From: Diabrotica undecimpunctata
Taxonomy: Eukaryota > Arthropoda > Insecta > Coleoptera > Chrysomelidae
Length of the DNA: 64,000 nucleotides
Assembly: GCF_040954645.1 (NCBI RefSeq)
Contig: NC_092807.1
Coordinates: 48,491,991-48,555,990, forward strand
Direction: 5' to 3'
A program made the position numbers and the translations under genes. Positions 39,270 through 50,125 of this stretch are shown piece by piece; position 1 is the first letter of the stretch, and the number at the start of each line of letters is the position of its first letter. Under the pieces are notes generated by a model, which had not been told where the DNA came from, ran no database searches, and saw nothing but the letters and a program-made list of their open reading frames with translations.

Positions 39270-41850
39270 TCAATTAAGGAGTTTGCAGTAAGAAGGATGC
39301 AGCTCCATATTTAGACCGTTTTGGGTGGAAAGATATGCCATAATTAAAAATAATTTTGGCGGATTAACTGGTATAAGAACGATGCAGATCCCGTAATAAA
39401 TGAAGGAATTAGGTATACGTCTTTATGGATTTGCCTCCTCACTCATTTGGTGCAAGAGTCATGCAGCTCCGGACCTGCATCCTTTTTGCACCAAACGATT
39501 GTGAATGTTCGGTGATTTTCGTGGAATGCAAAGAGGTTGGAACCTCTTTATACTGTGGCAAGGTCATCTTCTGTTAGCGATGGGCCGACAGGGCAGCTGA
39601 TTTGTTTTGACTTGTTAGTCGCTATCATTAGTGCGTGGCGTGTGTTTTCATGCGGTTTAATTGTTCGTGTAAAAATTTAACGTTGTGTAAAAATGAGTGA
39701 AACCGAGTCAGATCCGTTTAGCGCTAGTGAGTCAGACTATGAATCTACAAAAGTAGGTTCATAGTTCATAGTAAGTACTAAATGAAAGTTGTTTTAATAG
39801 TGATGTCGCAGGACCTTCAGCTAGGAGGAAGTATCCAAAAAAGAAACGTACGTCTATAAGAAAACAACACATTAAACCTGTTGTCAACATAGAGCCCACG
39901 GAAGAGTCCCCAGTTCTCCCTGTAACCAAAAATAGAAAAAGTGCCAACCCCACTTCAAATAGGAGACAGAGATTAGCAAAATACCTATTTTGGGAGGGTT
40001 AATTCAAACTACTATTATTTAAAGAACTCGAAAAGAGAATAATGAAAGGCAAGACAGCACTTGTTCCCAAAATATTTATAAAGCTGGGTAAGCTATCCAA
40101 ACAAGTTTGTAGACATGCTTTTGGTTCAATCCACGTCATATCAAGGAAACGTGTAGATCTCATTGCTCAAACTTTTTTTGAGAGAGATATTGCAGCGCCA
40201 CCTAGTAACAAAGGAAAGCATACAGTTCGACTTAAGTGAAAATCTAACAAAACACTCAAAAATGTAAACATGCGCATCCAGAGCTTTCCAATCCATGAAT
40301 CGCATTATAGTAGAAATAAATCCCATTGATTCTATCTAGATGTAAAGAAAATGTATTAACTTCAAAGAAAACTTTAACTACAGGTTTAGCTCACCCCAAT
40401 CAGATACTTGCAAAAAATGTGGTCTTAGATAACAAACTCAAAGATGTGACCCTTGACAAAAATAAACAAAAAGTATTAGCAGCAGAAAAGAAGTTGCATG
40501 AAATTAAGAACGATTTGTTTTTCAAGGAGCTGAAGGAGAAAACCACATTGTGCAAGTATAGCGACGAAGTAGAGGTTTAGGGAAGCTTTCTACAAACGCC
40601 AGTTGTAAACATACAACTTCTGCGTCCTTTCTGGTAAGATAAATCAAGCACACTTTTATATGTATGATGAAACTAAGCTCGAAAGTCACTAAACGAGGTA
40701 GTATCATTTTTGTGCGACTATATTAAAAATATTCTCCCTAAAAATGTTAAAATTTAATTCCTTTTCTCCAATAACGCTGCTGCGCAAAACAAAAACTCAG
40801 TAATGATTCAGCTTTTGTATTTGCTGGTGAGAACTGGGTCTATTGACAAGATAGAGCACCGCTTTCCGGAGCCAGGGTATAGCTTTCTTCCCTGTGATCG
40901 CTGCTTTGGAGTTATTGAGAAGTTTTTAAGGAAGAAGGACTACGTTTTTAGCCCCCAACAATATGCTGATTTTGTTAAACAATCATCCACAGAGTTTATT
41001 TCCATTCTGGTAAAACAATATATGATCCTGAATTTTAGTGGTCACTTAAGAGACGTTATCTCAGATGCAGAAGAGCAAAGATTCCAGATTTTTAAATACC
41101 GAATTTTCCAGTACAGCAATGAACATTTAGATGGTATTAAAGTCAGTATATCTACTGGCCTTCCGAGTTTTCACTTATGAGTTCCCTCTTGAGAAACCTG
41201 TCAAGATTTGGAAATCTCTTCTTTTTGATGTCCTATACCTGTCTAAAAAGCCAAATATGCAGATGTTATGCAGTTGGCAACACGATTCGTTCCTATCGAC
41301 GAAATGGCTTTTTACACCCGTCTCATAAGTGATGTAGCCATGGCAGAGAACCAGAAAATTGAATCATCTGGAACGGATGATGACGACCAGGTAGATGAAT
41401 GAATGATGTGTTTGCCCATGTGTTTAATGTTTAATTTTTTTTCTGAATGCAATTTTTTTGACACAAACCTGTTTCATTTTACAGATTTTTTCGTATTTGT
41501 GTAGTAGGCAAACGATAGTCGTTTGGTTGTTGTAACCTAATAAAAGAGTTTTTGTTGGGAATTTGTTATTTTTTCCAATAAATGATGCTAAAGAAACCTT
41601 ATTTCTCGTGTTTGGTGCAAGAAAGATGCAGCTCAAACTTTTTTCCATTTTTTTTTATTTCTTTTCTTATTTTTTCAAAAGTTATCTCTTTAGAAATAGT
41701 CTTAAGTATTGACTAAATCTGTTTGTCATTGATTGATGTTATGTCTTTTGGGTTAAAATATAAACTTTTACTAAAAAACAGTTTTTTTCAATTTCCTAAC
41801 AATTACCAAATATGAAGCTGCATCCTTTTTACAGCAAACTCCTCAATTGA
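39270..41850 (+). mobile_element. Family T DNA transposon with inverted repeats and subterminal motif array
   Basis: Ends at 39278 and 41842 are inverted repeats of about 36 bp: ggagtttgcagtaagaagga and, on the other strand, ggagtttgctgtaaaaagga, both followed by tgcagct. Flanks tcaattaa (39270-39277) and tcaattga (41843-41850) could be an 8-bp target duplication, or part of the repeat since tcaattga is palindromic. Copies of a motif like ggtgcaagaa-gatgcagctc recur at about 39371, 39449, 39467 (inverted) and 41615. The interior carries one degenerate transposase gene. Confidence 0.75.
39692..41403 (+). pseudogene. Family T transposase, near full length, many disruptions
   Basis: Starts MSETESDPFSASESDYESTK, an acidic N-terminus, with a possible donor (AAA|GTAGGT) at about 39750. 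Later: ALVPKIFIKLGKLSKQVCRH, ISRKRVDLIAQTFFERD, SFPIHESHYSRNKS (same HYSR motif as 3897-5366), SDTCKKCG in another frame near 40400, then FYKRQL and MYDETK (about 40580-40670, possible first catalytic Asp), SNNAAAQNKNSVMIQLLYLL near 40780 and RTGSIDKIEHRFPEPGYSFL with PCDRCFGVIEKF near 40830-40920. Numerous frame changes. The motif pattern suggests an RNase H-fold DDE transposase, but I do not name the superfamily. Confidence 0.65.
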
Positions 41851-43086
41851 GATTATGGTGATGCTATTTGTTTTATTATCACTCGCTAGTGCCTCCACGA
41901 TAAATGCAAATCTTAGTTTTATAATTTGAACTTAAAATATAAGCAAAAATGTTGTTTTTTATTAATCTTTTTTTCTTTTTTTTTAGCAAATTTTCATTAA
42001 TAAAACTTAATTGCATTTCTCTGCAAAAACAACAACTTTATTATTAAGAAACAACGTTTGAAACTTTTAACTAATATTAAAATGACGTCTAAAAACCTAA
42101 AAAATACATACATTAAAGAAAAGTAATCTGTTATATTATATTTTCCTTATTTTATGTAAGTTTTCTTATTCTGTTGTATTATTAAAATCTTTATATCTAT
42201 CTTCATCTTTATTATGCCAAGTTAAATCAACTCTTCTTTTTTAAGAAACTCTATGAGACAAATCCAACTTAGGTCAATGTTTGGCATAATTCAAAACTTC
42301 TCCAAACTATCATTACAAGTGGATTACGTTTATGGGTTTAAGGGAGTAAAGCTCTTTAAATTGACCCAGAATCCCTTTCGAAACTTAACCCGTGCTTATG
42401 CAGTCCAATATAATTAGGCTTAATATCCTAGTAGAATCATCATTAGCTGTTGATGTAGACCCTTTAATGGTTAGCTTACATATTTTAAAATCCTATTCAG
42501 GGCCGTGTCGATATATTACAAAAGTAAATTTTATTTGTAATATGTTTGATAAAATATTTTATACATACAAACTCAACAAGAGTAATGGTATTATCTATAA
42601 AGTGCTCAAAATTTTGGTTTTGATAATATTGTAACATAAGACTGGCATGTGAGACACTATACTCAAGAACCAAGAGTGAGTCAATATGATATTACTTAGG
42701 TATCTTAAATAATTGCTTTTAATTTAATATTGAAATAAATAAAGTAAAAAAGAATTTATATACTATTTTACACTAACTATATTGACAAACGAACAACCCG
42801 ATCCTTAAATGAGATTATGTTAGCGGTATATGCATCTGCTAATCAAAGCATTAATTTCGTTTATTCATTTTTATACAATTTGTTTAACTCAGTTCTTGTT
42901 CTGATTTAACTAAAATATTTTTTTATTTCAGGTACGTTTATCAGCTACTTATATTTTCTACCAAGTATTTGGTTCCTTCAAGGTAAATATTGTTTTTTTA
43001 TTCTTATTTAAGCTTAATTATATAAACAACAAACAGCCTTCTGATGGCTGTTTAACTTCCTTTGTAACTATTAAAATCTCATCTGT
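41851..43086. other. No gene seen
   Basis: A+T-rich DNA; a small hairpin aaacagcc/ggctgttt near 43029-43051. No other supported feature. Confidence 0.3.
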
Positions 43087-44285
43087 AAGATCAAAAATAT
43101 CGTACCGGGAGATCCTGCCTTGATAATATATTTATCCTACGACAAATAATTGAAAAGCGCGTCGAAAGAAGTAGAGAGACCCATTTGGTATTTATAGACC
43201 TGGAGAAAGCATATGATAGTGTCCCGTTAAAGAAAATGTTTGAGGTCATCAAAAGGTCCGGATTGGATTCGACGTATATCCGAGCGATATATAAATTGTA
43301 CGAAAATGCAGTTAGTTGTGTAAAAATTGGAACCAGAACCTCAAATGAATTTAAAGTCACTAAAGGCCTAAAGCAAGGATGCTGTTTGTCACCGACACTC
43401 TTTAAAATATACGTCCAAGAAGCATTGAGGAATTGGAGAAATAAATGTAGATTTATGGGCATCGAAGTGGGACAAGAAACTCTGTATACATTGTTATTTC
43501 CAGATGATCAGGTGGTGGTTGCAACCGCTGAGGAAGATATAAATATGAATCGAAAATTATTTGAGGAATATGCCAAATGGGGGCTTACTGTAAACATAAG
43601 CAAAACAGAATATTTAAAAATTGGAGGAAATACCACAGATCAGAGGCTTGAAAACGCAGTCATAAAAGGCTGCAACCAGTATAAATATCTAGGAAGCATC
43701 ATATCAGCAGATGGCAGAGTTAAGATAGATGTACAAAACCGAATATCCCAAGGGAAAAAATGCATCCGAATACTGAATTCATTACTGTGGTCTAATAAAA
43801 TAAAGATGCATACCAAACTTCGCGTATACAGAGCAATTGTAGAACCAATTACCACATATGGTGCCGAATGTTGGACGATGACAAAGACTGAACGAGATAA
43901 AGTAGACGTTGTGGAAATGAATTATCTTAGAAGGTCATGTCGAGTACCGAGAATGGAAAGAATCAGGAATGAGAAAAAACGAAACCGTACAGGAATTAGA
44001 GATACTCTTTCAGATAGAATACAAGGAAGGCAATTACAATGGTATGGTCACGTGATGAGAATGGAGGAGGAGCGGTGGCCAAAGAAAGCCTTAATGTATG
44101 TTCCGCCAGAAAGAAGGAAAAGGGGAAGACCACCAAATTCCTGGAGAAGAGAAATTACAAAAACAATGCAATCTAGAGGCTTAGAAGAGGGAGATTGGAG
44201 AGATAGGAAAAGATGGAGGCTGAAATGCGGGAAGCGGCAATCGCCGTAGGACCCCCGTTATATGATGATAATGAAGATCAAAAAT
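43087..44285 (+). mobile_element. LINE insertion with 12-bp target duplication
   Basis: Flanked by aagatcaaaaat at 43087-43098 and 44274-44285. The 5'-truncated RT starts at RTGRSCLDNIFILRQ and runs almost unbroken for about 370 residues: VFIDLEKAYDSVPLKKMFEV, GLKQGCCLSPTLFKIYVQEA, a catalytic site reading FPDD in LLFPDDQVVVA (about 43500; Ala replaced by Pro), KYLGSIISADGR, YGAECWTMTKTERDK, LQWYGHVMRMEEERW and RRKRGRPPNSWRREI, then after a frame slip the 3' coding tail. It ends in a short TGA-rich tail. Young-looking, but with the FPDD change. Confidence 0.92.
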
Positions 44286-44479
44286 CATTTTAAACACATT
44301 TCAACCTGCTATCTGCGCAGCTATGCAACATAATATGGAAGCATTAAAAGAGATAGATAAAGCTACGTATACACTTCAAAACATCTCATATGCAACATAT
44401 TGTACAAACACAGATATCATGGTATCAAAATATAGTGATAATATATGTCGTGTATATAATCGGAATTCGAAAACTCCAT

Positions 44480-45390
44480 CGTTGTATATATCGATGCTTC
44501 TAAATCATCAAACGGCACTGGATGCGCTTTTTTATCCCGTTGGAACGTATAGAACGCACATTTAAGTCGAACTCCCAGATCTCTATTTTTACAGCAGAAG
44601 CTCTTGCAATATATGAGATCTTACTTTTTGCAACAGAAAGTAACTCGTACCATATAGTGATATTATCAGATTCTTTATCAGTTTTGACCTCTATTGGGAA
44701 ACCGGGATTGCCAAATACATACAGTTGCCCTACTATTTACAAAATTAAGGATATCAAACAAAAGTTAGTAACAAGGGGCAAAAATGTACTCTTTGTTTGG
44801 ATTAAAGCACATATTCTTCTTCTTCTTCTTCTTAACATGCCATACACCAAAGTGCGTAGGCGACTATCTCATTACTAGAATTCTGTTCTTGTTTGCGGCC
44901 GGCTCCTCTCCTACCTTCGATCTTCCCTTGTAGGATTAACTGTGGTATTTCATATTTTGCTCTTCTCAATATGTGCCCAAGGTAACCAATCTTGCGTTTT
45001 TTAATTAATTTAAAGAGTTCTCTTTCCACGCCAGCTCTCTTAAGGACGTCATCGTTTCGAACTCTATCCACCGAAGGTATGCGCATCATTCTTCTTAATG
45101 ACCACATTTCAAATGCTTCAAGGTTGTTGATAGATGTTTTTTTCAAAATCCACGTTTCCGTGCTATAAAGCAAGATGGACCATATGTAGCACTTGACCAT
45201 TCTGTAGCGTATTTTACACATATAGGTTTGGAAAATAATGAACATGTATACCAATTAGCAAGAGAAAGTATTTTGTCTGGTAGAGAAACTTCGTATAAAA
45301 TTACGGCTTGCGACTTTCTGGCTTCCTTAAAATTAAGACTATACCAAAGGTAAGATAATATATGGAAGGAATATTCCATTGTGGAACATA
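44480..45390 (+). pseudogene. LINE RNase H domain fragment, split by another LINE
   Basis: Left part (44480-44807): VVYIDASKSSNGTGCAFLSR, then in another frame QISIFTAEALAIYEILLFAT, HIVILSDSLSVLTSIGKPGL and NVLFVWIKAH. Right part (45224-45390): GLENNEHVYQLARESILSG and YKITACDFLASLKLRLYQR. Removing the insertion 44815-45216 and one repeat copy joins IKAH to IGLENN in frame. This is the RNase H and C-terminal region of an I/R1-type LINE; RT is not visible upstream. Confidence 0.75.
44808..45223 (-). mobile_element. Short LINE 3' end insertion with (AAG)n tail and cacatat duplication
   Basis: Direct repeats cacatat at 44808-44814 and 45217-45223 bracket about 400 bp. The minus strand encodes a LINE C-terminus: LLYSTETWILKKTSINNLEA, FEMWSLRRMMRIPSVDRVRN, IGYLGHILRRAKYEIPQLIL and GKIEGRRGAGRKQ. 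The 3' tail is (AAG)n, seen as (TTC)n at about 44816-44834 on the plus strand. The duplication is short (7 bp), but the host frame restores exactly. Confidence 0.85.
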
Positions 45391-45744
45391 CAAAATTGTG
45401 ACAATAAGGTCCATGTAAGAATAACTGAAGAAAATATGCTACCTGGGCTGCAGTATTGAGCATAACTACAGCTACGAAACAAAAACTTGTGTATTGCAAA
45501 AGGCAAAAGTTCTTTTAACGGAAATATTCTTTGCATATTATCTTAAATCAGCAACATACACATAATAATTTTTAGATGTTAGTGTGCTCCTCTACGAAGT
45601 AGGAGACTAAAGTCTTAAAAAAGCTATTGCCATAAACCACTTTAAAGCATTTGAAATGTGGTGATACCGATAAATGCTAAGGATCTCATGTATACACCAT
45701 ACAGTTAACCGTAATCTTTTCTAGAGGCCAAGGAATAAAAAAGA
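45391..45744. other. No gene seen
   Basis: No supported feature; may contain the untranslated tail of the RNase H LINE. Confidence 0.25.
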
Positions 45745-45890
45745 AACTGTTAATACCGTAAAGAATTGAAAATTGGCTTGTTTCGACCATATTATGCGTA
45801 ATAATTACTGACATCTACAGTTGATTTTACAAGGTAAGCTTAAGGGAAAGAAATGCCCTGGATGCAAACGTATATCCTGGCATGTTAATT
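45745..45890 (+). pseudogene. LINE C-terminal scrap
   Basis: Frames give FDHIMRNNY, then HLQLILQGKLKGKKCPGCKR and ISWHVNL, matching the GHIMR-N-YxLLQLILxGK-GxRGPGRRRxSWLxNL tail of LINE proteins. It runs straight into (TA)n. Confidence 0.55.
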
Positions 45891-45899
45891 TATATATAC

Positions 45900-45986
<87 letters not shown>
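45891..45986. repeat. (TA)n microsatellite cutting the gypsy protease
   Basis: About 95 bp, joined directly to the protease frame after Val-Asp-Met-Glu. Confidence 0.95.
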
Positions 45987-45988
<2 letters not shown>

Positions 45989-46353
45989 CATATCAACACA
46001 TAAATCCTTGACAATAAATCCTTGCATATTAATTTCTTTATTAAGAATATTAATTTTCAAATTGGCTAGTTTATCAATTTCACCCAATTTCTTATTATTT
46101 GCACCAACAATTTTAATTTTTGGAATCTTTATTATATCTGATAGTTTTAATGTATTAAAAATAAAATTCTCCGAGACCAAAGTACTTTCTGAACCAGTAT
46201 CTATCATAATTTTAATCATTTTATTTTTGGCCAAAGCATTTATATAAATTAAATTAATAGATTCAATAATTTTATCTTCATCTAAAGAAATAAATTCAGA
46301 AGGTTTTTCATAATAGCAATGGCCTAACTTGTAATTCAGAAAGTTTACTGAAC
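45987..46353 (-). pseudogene. Ty3/gypsy protease region, truncated
   Basis: A retropepsin-type aspartic protease that would process Gag-Pol. The frame follows gag after a -1 shift and reads CSVNFLNYKLGHCYY, then NKMIKIMIDTGSESTLVSEN with the catalytic DTGS (about 46205), then KIVGANNKKLGEIDKLANLK. It is cut by (TA)n at Val-Asp-Met, before the flap and C-terminal motif. The matching continuation appears at about 53020 ahead of the pol genes. Confidence 0.75.
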
Positions 46354-48031
46354 AAAATTTTGATTATTAGAATTTTCAGATTGTATCTGACCACTTGGAT
46401 CTGATGTCCTATGTCTTTCCCTACTATGACTTCTATTCACATTTTCTTGCCTTGTACTATTTCGTTCCCTGTCTTCGCAGCTTCTATTCCTTTGAACACA
46501 ATTTACCTCTCTGTTATAGTTAGGTCGCTCTGTATTTCTTCTATTGTTAAAATCTTGTCTATTATTATTAGTACTGTTATTAAAATGTTGTCTATTATAA
46601 TTAGTATTATTATTAAAATTTTGTCTATTATAACTAGTATTGTTATTAAAGTTCTGTCTATTTTGATTACTGTTATTATTATTAAAATTTTGTAAACTAT
46701 CACCATACCTAGTATTATTGTTATATGATTGTCTATATTGTTGATTATCATTCTTATTATATTGAAAGTTATTATTGCCTTTTCTATTGTTGTTATTATT
46801 ACTTGTCATATAACCTCTTTGTATTCTTTGAATAAAACTAATAAAACTATCTATTGTTTGAATATTTTGTACAGTTACTGTTTGCACAACATCAGCATTA
46901 AAATGTCTAGATACATTTAAGACCGTTTCATCCTCTCTAAGTGGTGGTTCTAAATATTTTGCAACTGTTATCAGTTTCAATGCATAATCTACCATATTTG
47001 ATTTTAAATTGTGATTATACTTTCCAAAATATAGAATTTCTCTAAACTTGGCTTGCTCTAGTTCATCCCAATAATAATTTAAAAATTTATTTTCAAATGT
47101 TTGAAAATTATCTAAATCATTTTCAATACTAGCAAACCAAGTTGCTGCATTGTCATTTAATGTCATTCTAATATAATCTTTAATATCATTAATATTATTC
47201 ACGAATCTTAATTTATGTTTTAAACTATTTATGTATACTCTAGGATGCAAATTTTTTATATTACCAGTGAATTTAATCCCAGTCTCATTTGTTAAATTTA
47301 AGTAAGGTCTCCCTATGTCTCTCATTTGTGAAATATCATCTATTCTCTGTTCCACATTTCTTATTTGATTACTATTTATTTGGATATTTTGTTGTATATC
47401 GTCTAATTTTTCTTCTGCGTTTCTCCTGTCTTCGTTAATTTTTACTTCTAAGTTACATTTCTGCAACTCTATTTTCTGTTCTATATCTATCTTATTATCT
47501 TGAATAAACCTCTTTACTTCTGTCCTCTCATTGTCTATCCTTTTCTTGTACTCATTCCGTATACTTTTTATTTCATTTGCTACTTTTTTCTCTGCAGCTT
47601 CAAGTTTTTTATCCATTTGTTTTTCCATTTGTTTTACAATTTTATTATTATTATCTTCTATTTTCTTTTCTAATTTTCTATAATTCTCTTCCAATTTCTG
47701 TTCCATTTTTTTCATGTCTTCTTTGACTTCTTGTGAATTCTGTTCCATTTTTTGTTCTATTTTTTTCATGTCTTCTTTGACTTCTTTTGAATTCCCTTCC
47801 AATTTTTTTTATGTCTTCTTTGATTTCTTTTGAATTCTCTTCCATTGTCTTGTTCATCTGCATCATTAATGACATCAAAGCTGCCATATTGACATTTTCC
47901 TCTCTTTCTGGATTCATTTCTGCAGTATCTTGTGGAACTTGAACTAAACTCTCCTCTTGTATAGGTTGTGTTTCTACTTCCACATCTTCTTCATTATTTT
48001 TGCTTCTTGTACCTTTCTTTCCTTGAGACAT
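46345..48031 (-). pseudogene. Ty3/gypsy Gag, one frameshift
   Basis: The structural capsid protein of a retrotransposon. It starts MSQGKKGTRSKNNEEDVEVE at 48031. About four tandem units of the EENSKEIKEDIKKI type (47850-47690) lead into a long Lys/Glu coiled coil, followed by a capsid-like domain (about 47300-46850: YLNLTNETGIKFTGNIKNL, NDNAATWFASIENDL, LEQAKFREILYFGKYN). The C-terminus is Asn/Gln/Arg-rich with repeats like NRQNFNNNTNY and no CCHC knuckle. One indel in a run of eight A (about 47800) breaks the frame; otherwise it is long and open. Confidence 0.88.
46354..46360 (-). promoter_or_regulatory. Probable -1 ribosomal frameshift site, A AAT TTT
   Basis: In the gag frame the codons CAA AAT TTT precede the gag stop (TAA at 46347-46345) by two codons. 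A AAT TTT fits the X XXY YYZ heptamer, and a -1 slip leads exactly into the open protease frame. No downstream pseudoknot was assessed. Confidence 0.6.
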
Positions 48032-48144
48032 TTTGAGACTTTACTTGTTCAAATATAATTAAAAATAAAATCTATAATTTTTTTTATGAAAATTAATTTA
48101 ATTATATGAGAGCACTTATCTTTCCAAACTAATTTTTTTAAATA

Positions 48145-48168
48145 GAGAGCCCCGCGGTGGGCGCCAAA
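48145..48168 (-). other. Primer binding site of the gypsy element
   Basis: On the minus strand TGGCGCCCACCGCGGGGC follows the LTR end (CATCATAACAATT) and precedes gag by about 115 bp. TGGCGCC starts are usual for Metaviridae primer sites; the tRNA is not identified. Confidence 0.65.
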
Positions 48169-49247
48169 TTGTTATGATGTATTGTTTGTTTGAATGATGA
48201 GCAATGAGTATTTTTAATAATATAATATATAGGGTTTTTATCGCGGTTCTCAAAGAATTAGTTTGTAAGTACTTTTTTAAATTATCTTTATTAGATCTAC
48301 TATGAAACACAAATATATATCTAACCTAGCCAATGTAAATTTAAAATAAACTATCTTTAAATTGAAATTCTTATGAAACTAATTAAATTCTATAGACAAT
48401 GTAAAATTTAAACAAACTATCTACAAAATTGAAATTGTTATGACCCTAACTAAATTATATTAACAAAATTTTGTACCTTTCTGTCACTGAATGCCTAAAT
48501 GAACTGTTTTCCACTATATAGATTATAATTACCACTCAAATGTCTTCTTCTCAGCTTCGGTTATCCTTTTTTTTGTGAAATTACTTTTTCCAATTATCAG
48601 CTTCCACCAATTTAAGATATTTTTCTTCACAGCATTTATAAACCACCAAGCAAACTAGCAAACAGCATTTATATTTATTCTTCTTTTCTATATACCAATA
48701 TCCAATCATCAAATATATTATTTAATTTTAATATTCAATTAATACTTCTTCCATTATCCAATTATCATTTTTACATAACATAATTTTCAATCTTCAATAA
48801 TATTTTCTTTATAAGTACTGTTTCTTGATCTTGATTTAACTCACTATATTAAACAATTGTAACTGATTGACTGCCTCTAACTAATTTTCATACTAAAACT
48901 GGCCTCATAACTGATTGACTAACTGAATGAACTTTCTTACTAAACTTTCTGACTGACTGATTGACTTTCTGACTTAAAACTGCCATCTTGAATCCAAATC
49001 ACGGGTATTTATATATTTTTGGATGTTCCAGAACCATCTGGTAAGAGATCATGTTCGATTTAGTTCTATTTCTTCTATATGGATGTTCTCGAAAAAAGTA
49101 TCTGTTCGATTCACCGACATAATCATTATTCCAGAATGTTCCAACATAAACAAAGGTCAAATTCTGCATTCTGGAGAATTCGTTAATGTTCTATTGATAA
49201 TTTTGTTGACATTTAGGCTTTTCAGATCAGAATAAACACTTAAATCA

Positions 49248-49301
<54 letters not shown>

Positions 49302-49577
49302 CATTTTAAACTAACATTATTATTATAACCCCACTTAAATTCGTAAAAATGATTAATTTCTGTCTGTCACTTACTGTATAGTTGGTTGCCTATGCACATG
49401 GCTCACTTAAATATATTTACAACATTAAAATACAACTTTTTACAATTATTATATGCTAATTTATTAAAAATGCCCTCACATAAATATATTTTTATATAGT
49501 ATATAACTTATTAAAATAACCAAATACTTTTAATATCTAATATTATGTAGTATATAACTTATAAATTATTTTCTATA
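48169..49577 (-). mobile_element. Ty3/gypsy LTR between pol and gag
   Basis: Homologous to 24014-25212. It begins (plus strand) tgttatgatgtattg and shares sequence to about 49577. On the minus strand it lies immediately upstream of the primer site and gag, so it acts as their 5' LTR, and downstream of pol, so it could equally be the 3' LTR of the pol half. It includes a (TA)n tract at 49252-49298. The outer boundary is uncertain. Confidence 0.65.
49252..49298. repeat. (TA)n tract inside LTR
   Basis: About 47 bp; the corresponding position in the LTR copy at 24014-25212 lacks it. Confidence 0.9.
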
Positions 49578-50125
49578 AACCCCAATCGTATCAATAACCC
49601 AAAATAATATTTAAAATAAATAATTTACTTATTATTTTTTTAAATATTAATTTTCTCATACCTTATTAAATTTAATAAATTAATAATTCAATTTTTTTTT
49701 TATTTAAAATGTGTTCTATTAAATACATCCCTGTTCGCTGTCTATGTCAAACTGTCATGGAGCACTGTCATGTCAAATAAAGCAATAGAGGCTATTATAT
49801 GAGAAAATAAACATAATCATATATTATTGTGTTATGTTTATTTATAGACAAAACCTATGAATTATTTCCATTCAACAGGCTTTCATCCATATGAATTGGT
49901 AAGTTTTACACTTTATTATATTAGAAAGACATTTATTTATAGAATCAATTTTGTATCTAACACCAAATTATGATTTTTAGGGTACACAATAATTTCCATA
50001 TGTATAAGACAATAAATATGATGTCAAATTGATTCACAACAATAAAATCTACCATCTATTTAACAAATCAAGTCTATTGAATAAAATATATGTAATAAAT
50101 ATTTGTGTTAAAGGTATAGAAAACA
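49578..50125. other. Between LTR and pol; no gene seen
   Basis: Possibly the 3' untranslated part of the gypsy element. I could not find a convincing polypurine tract. Confidence 0.3.
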
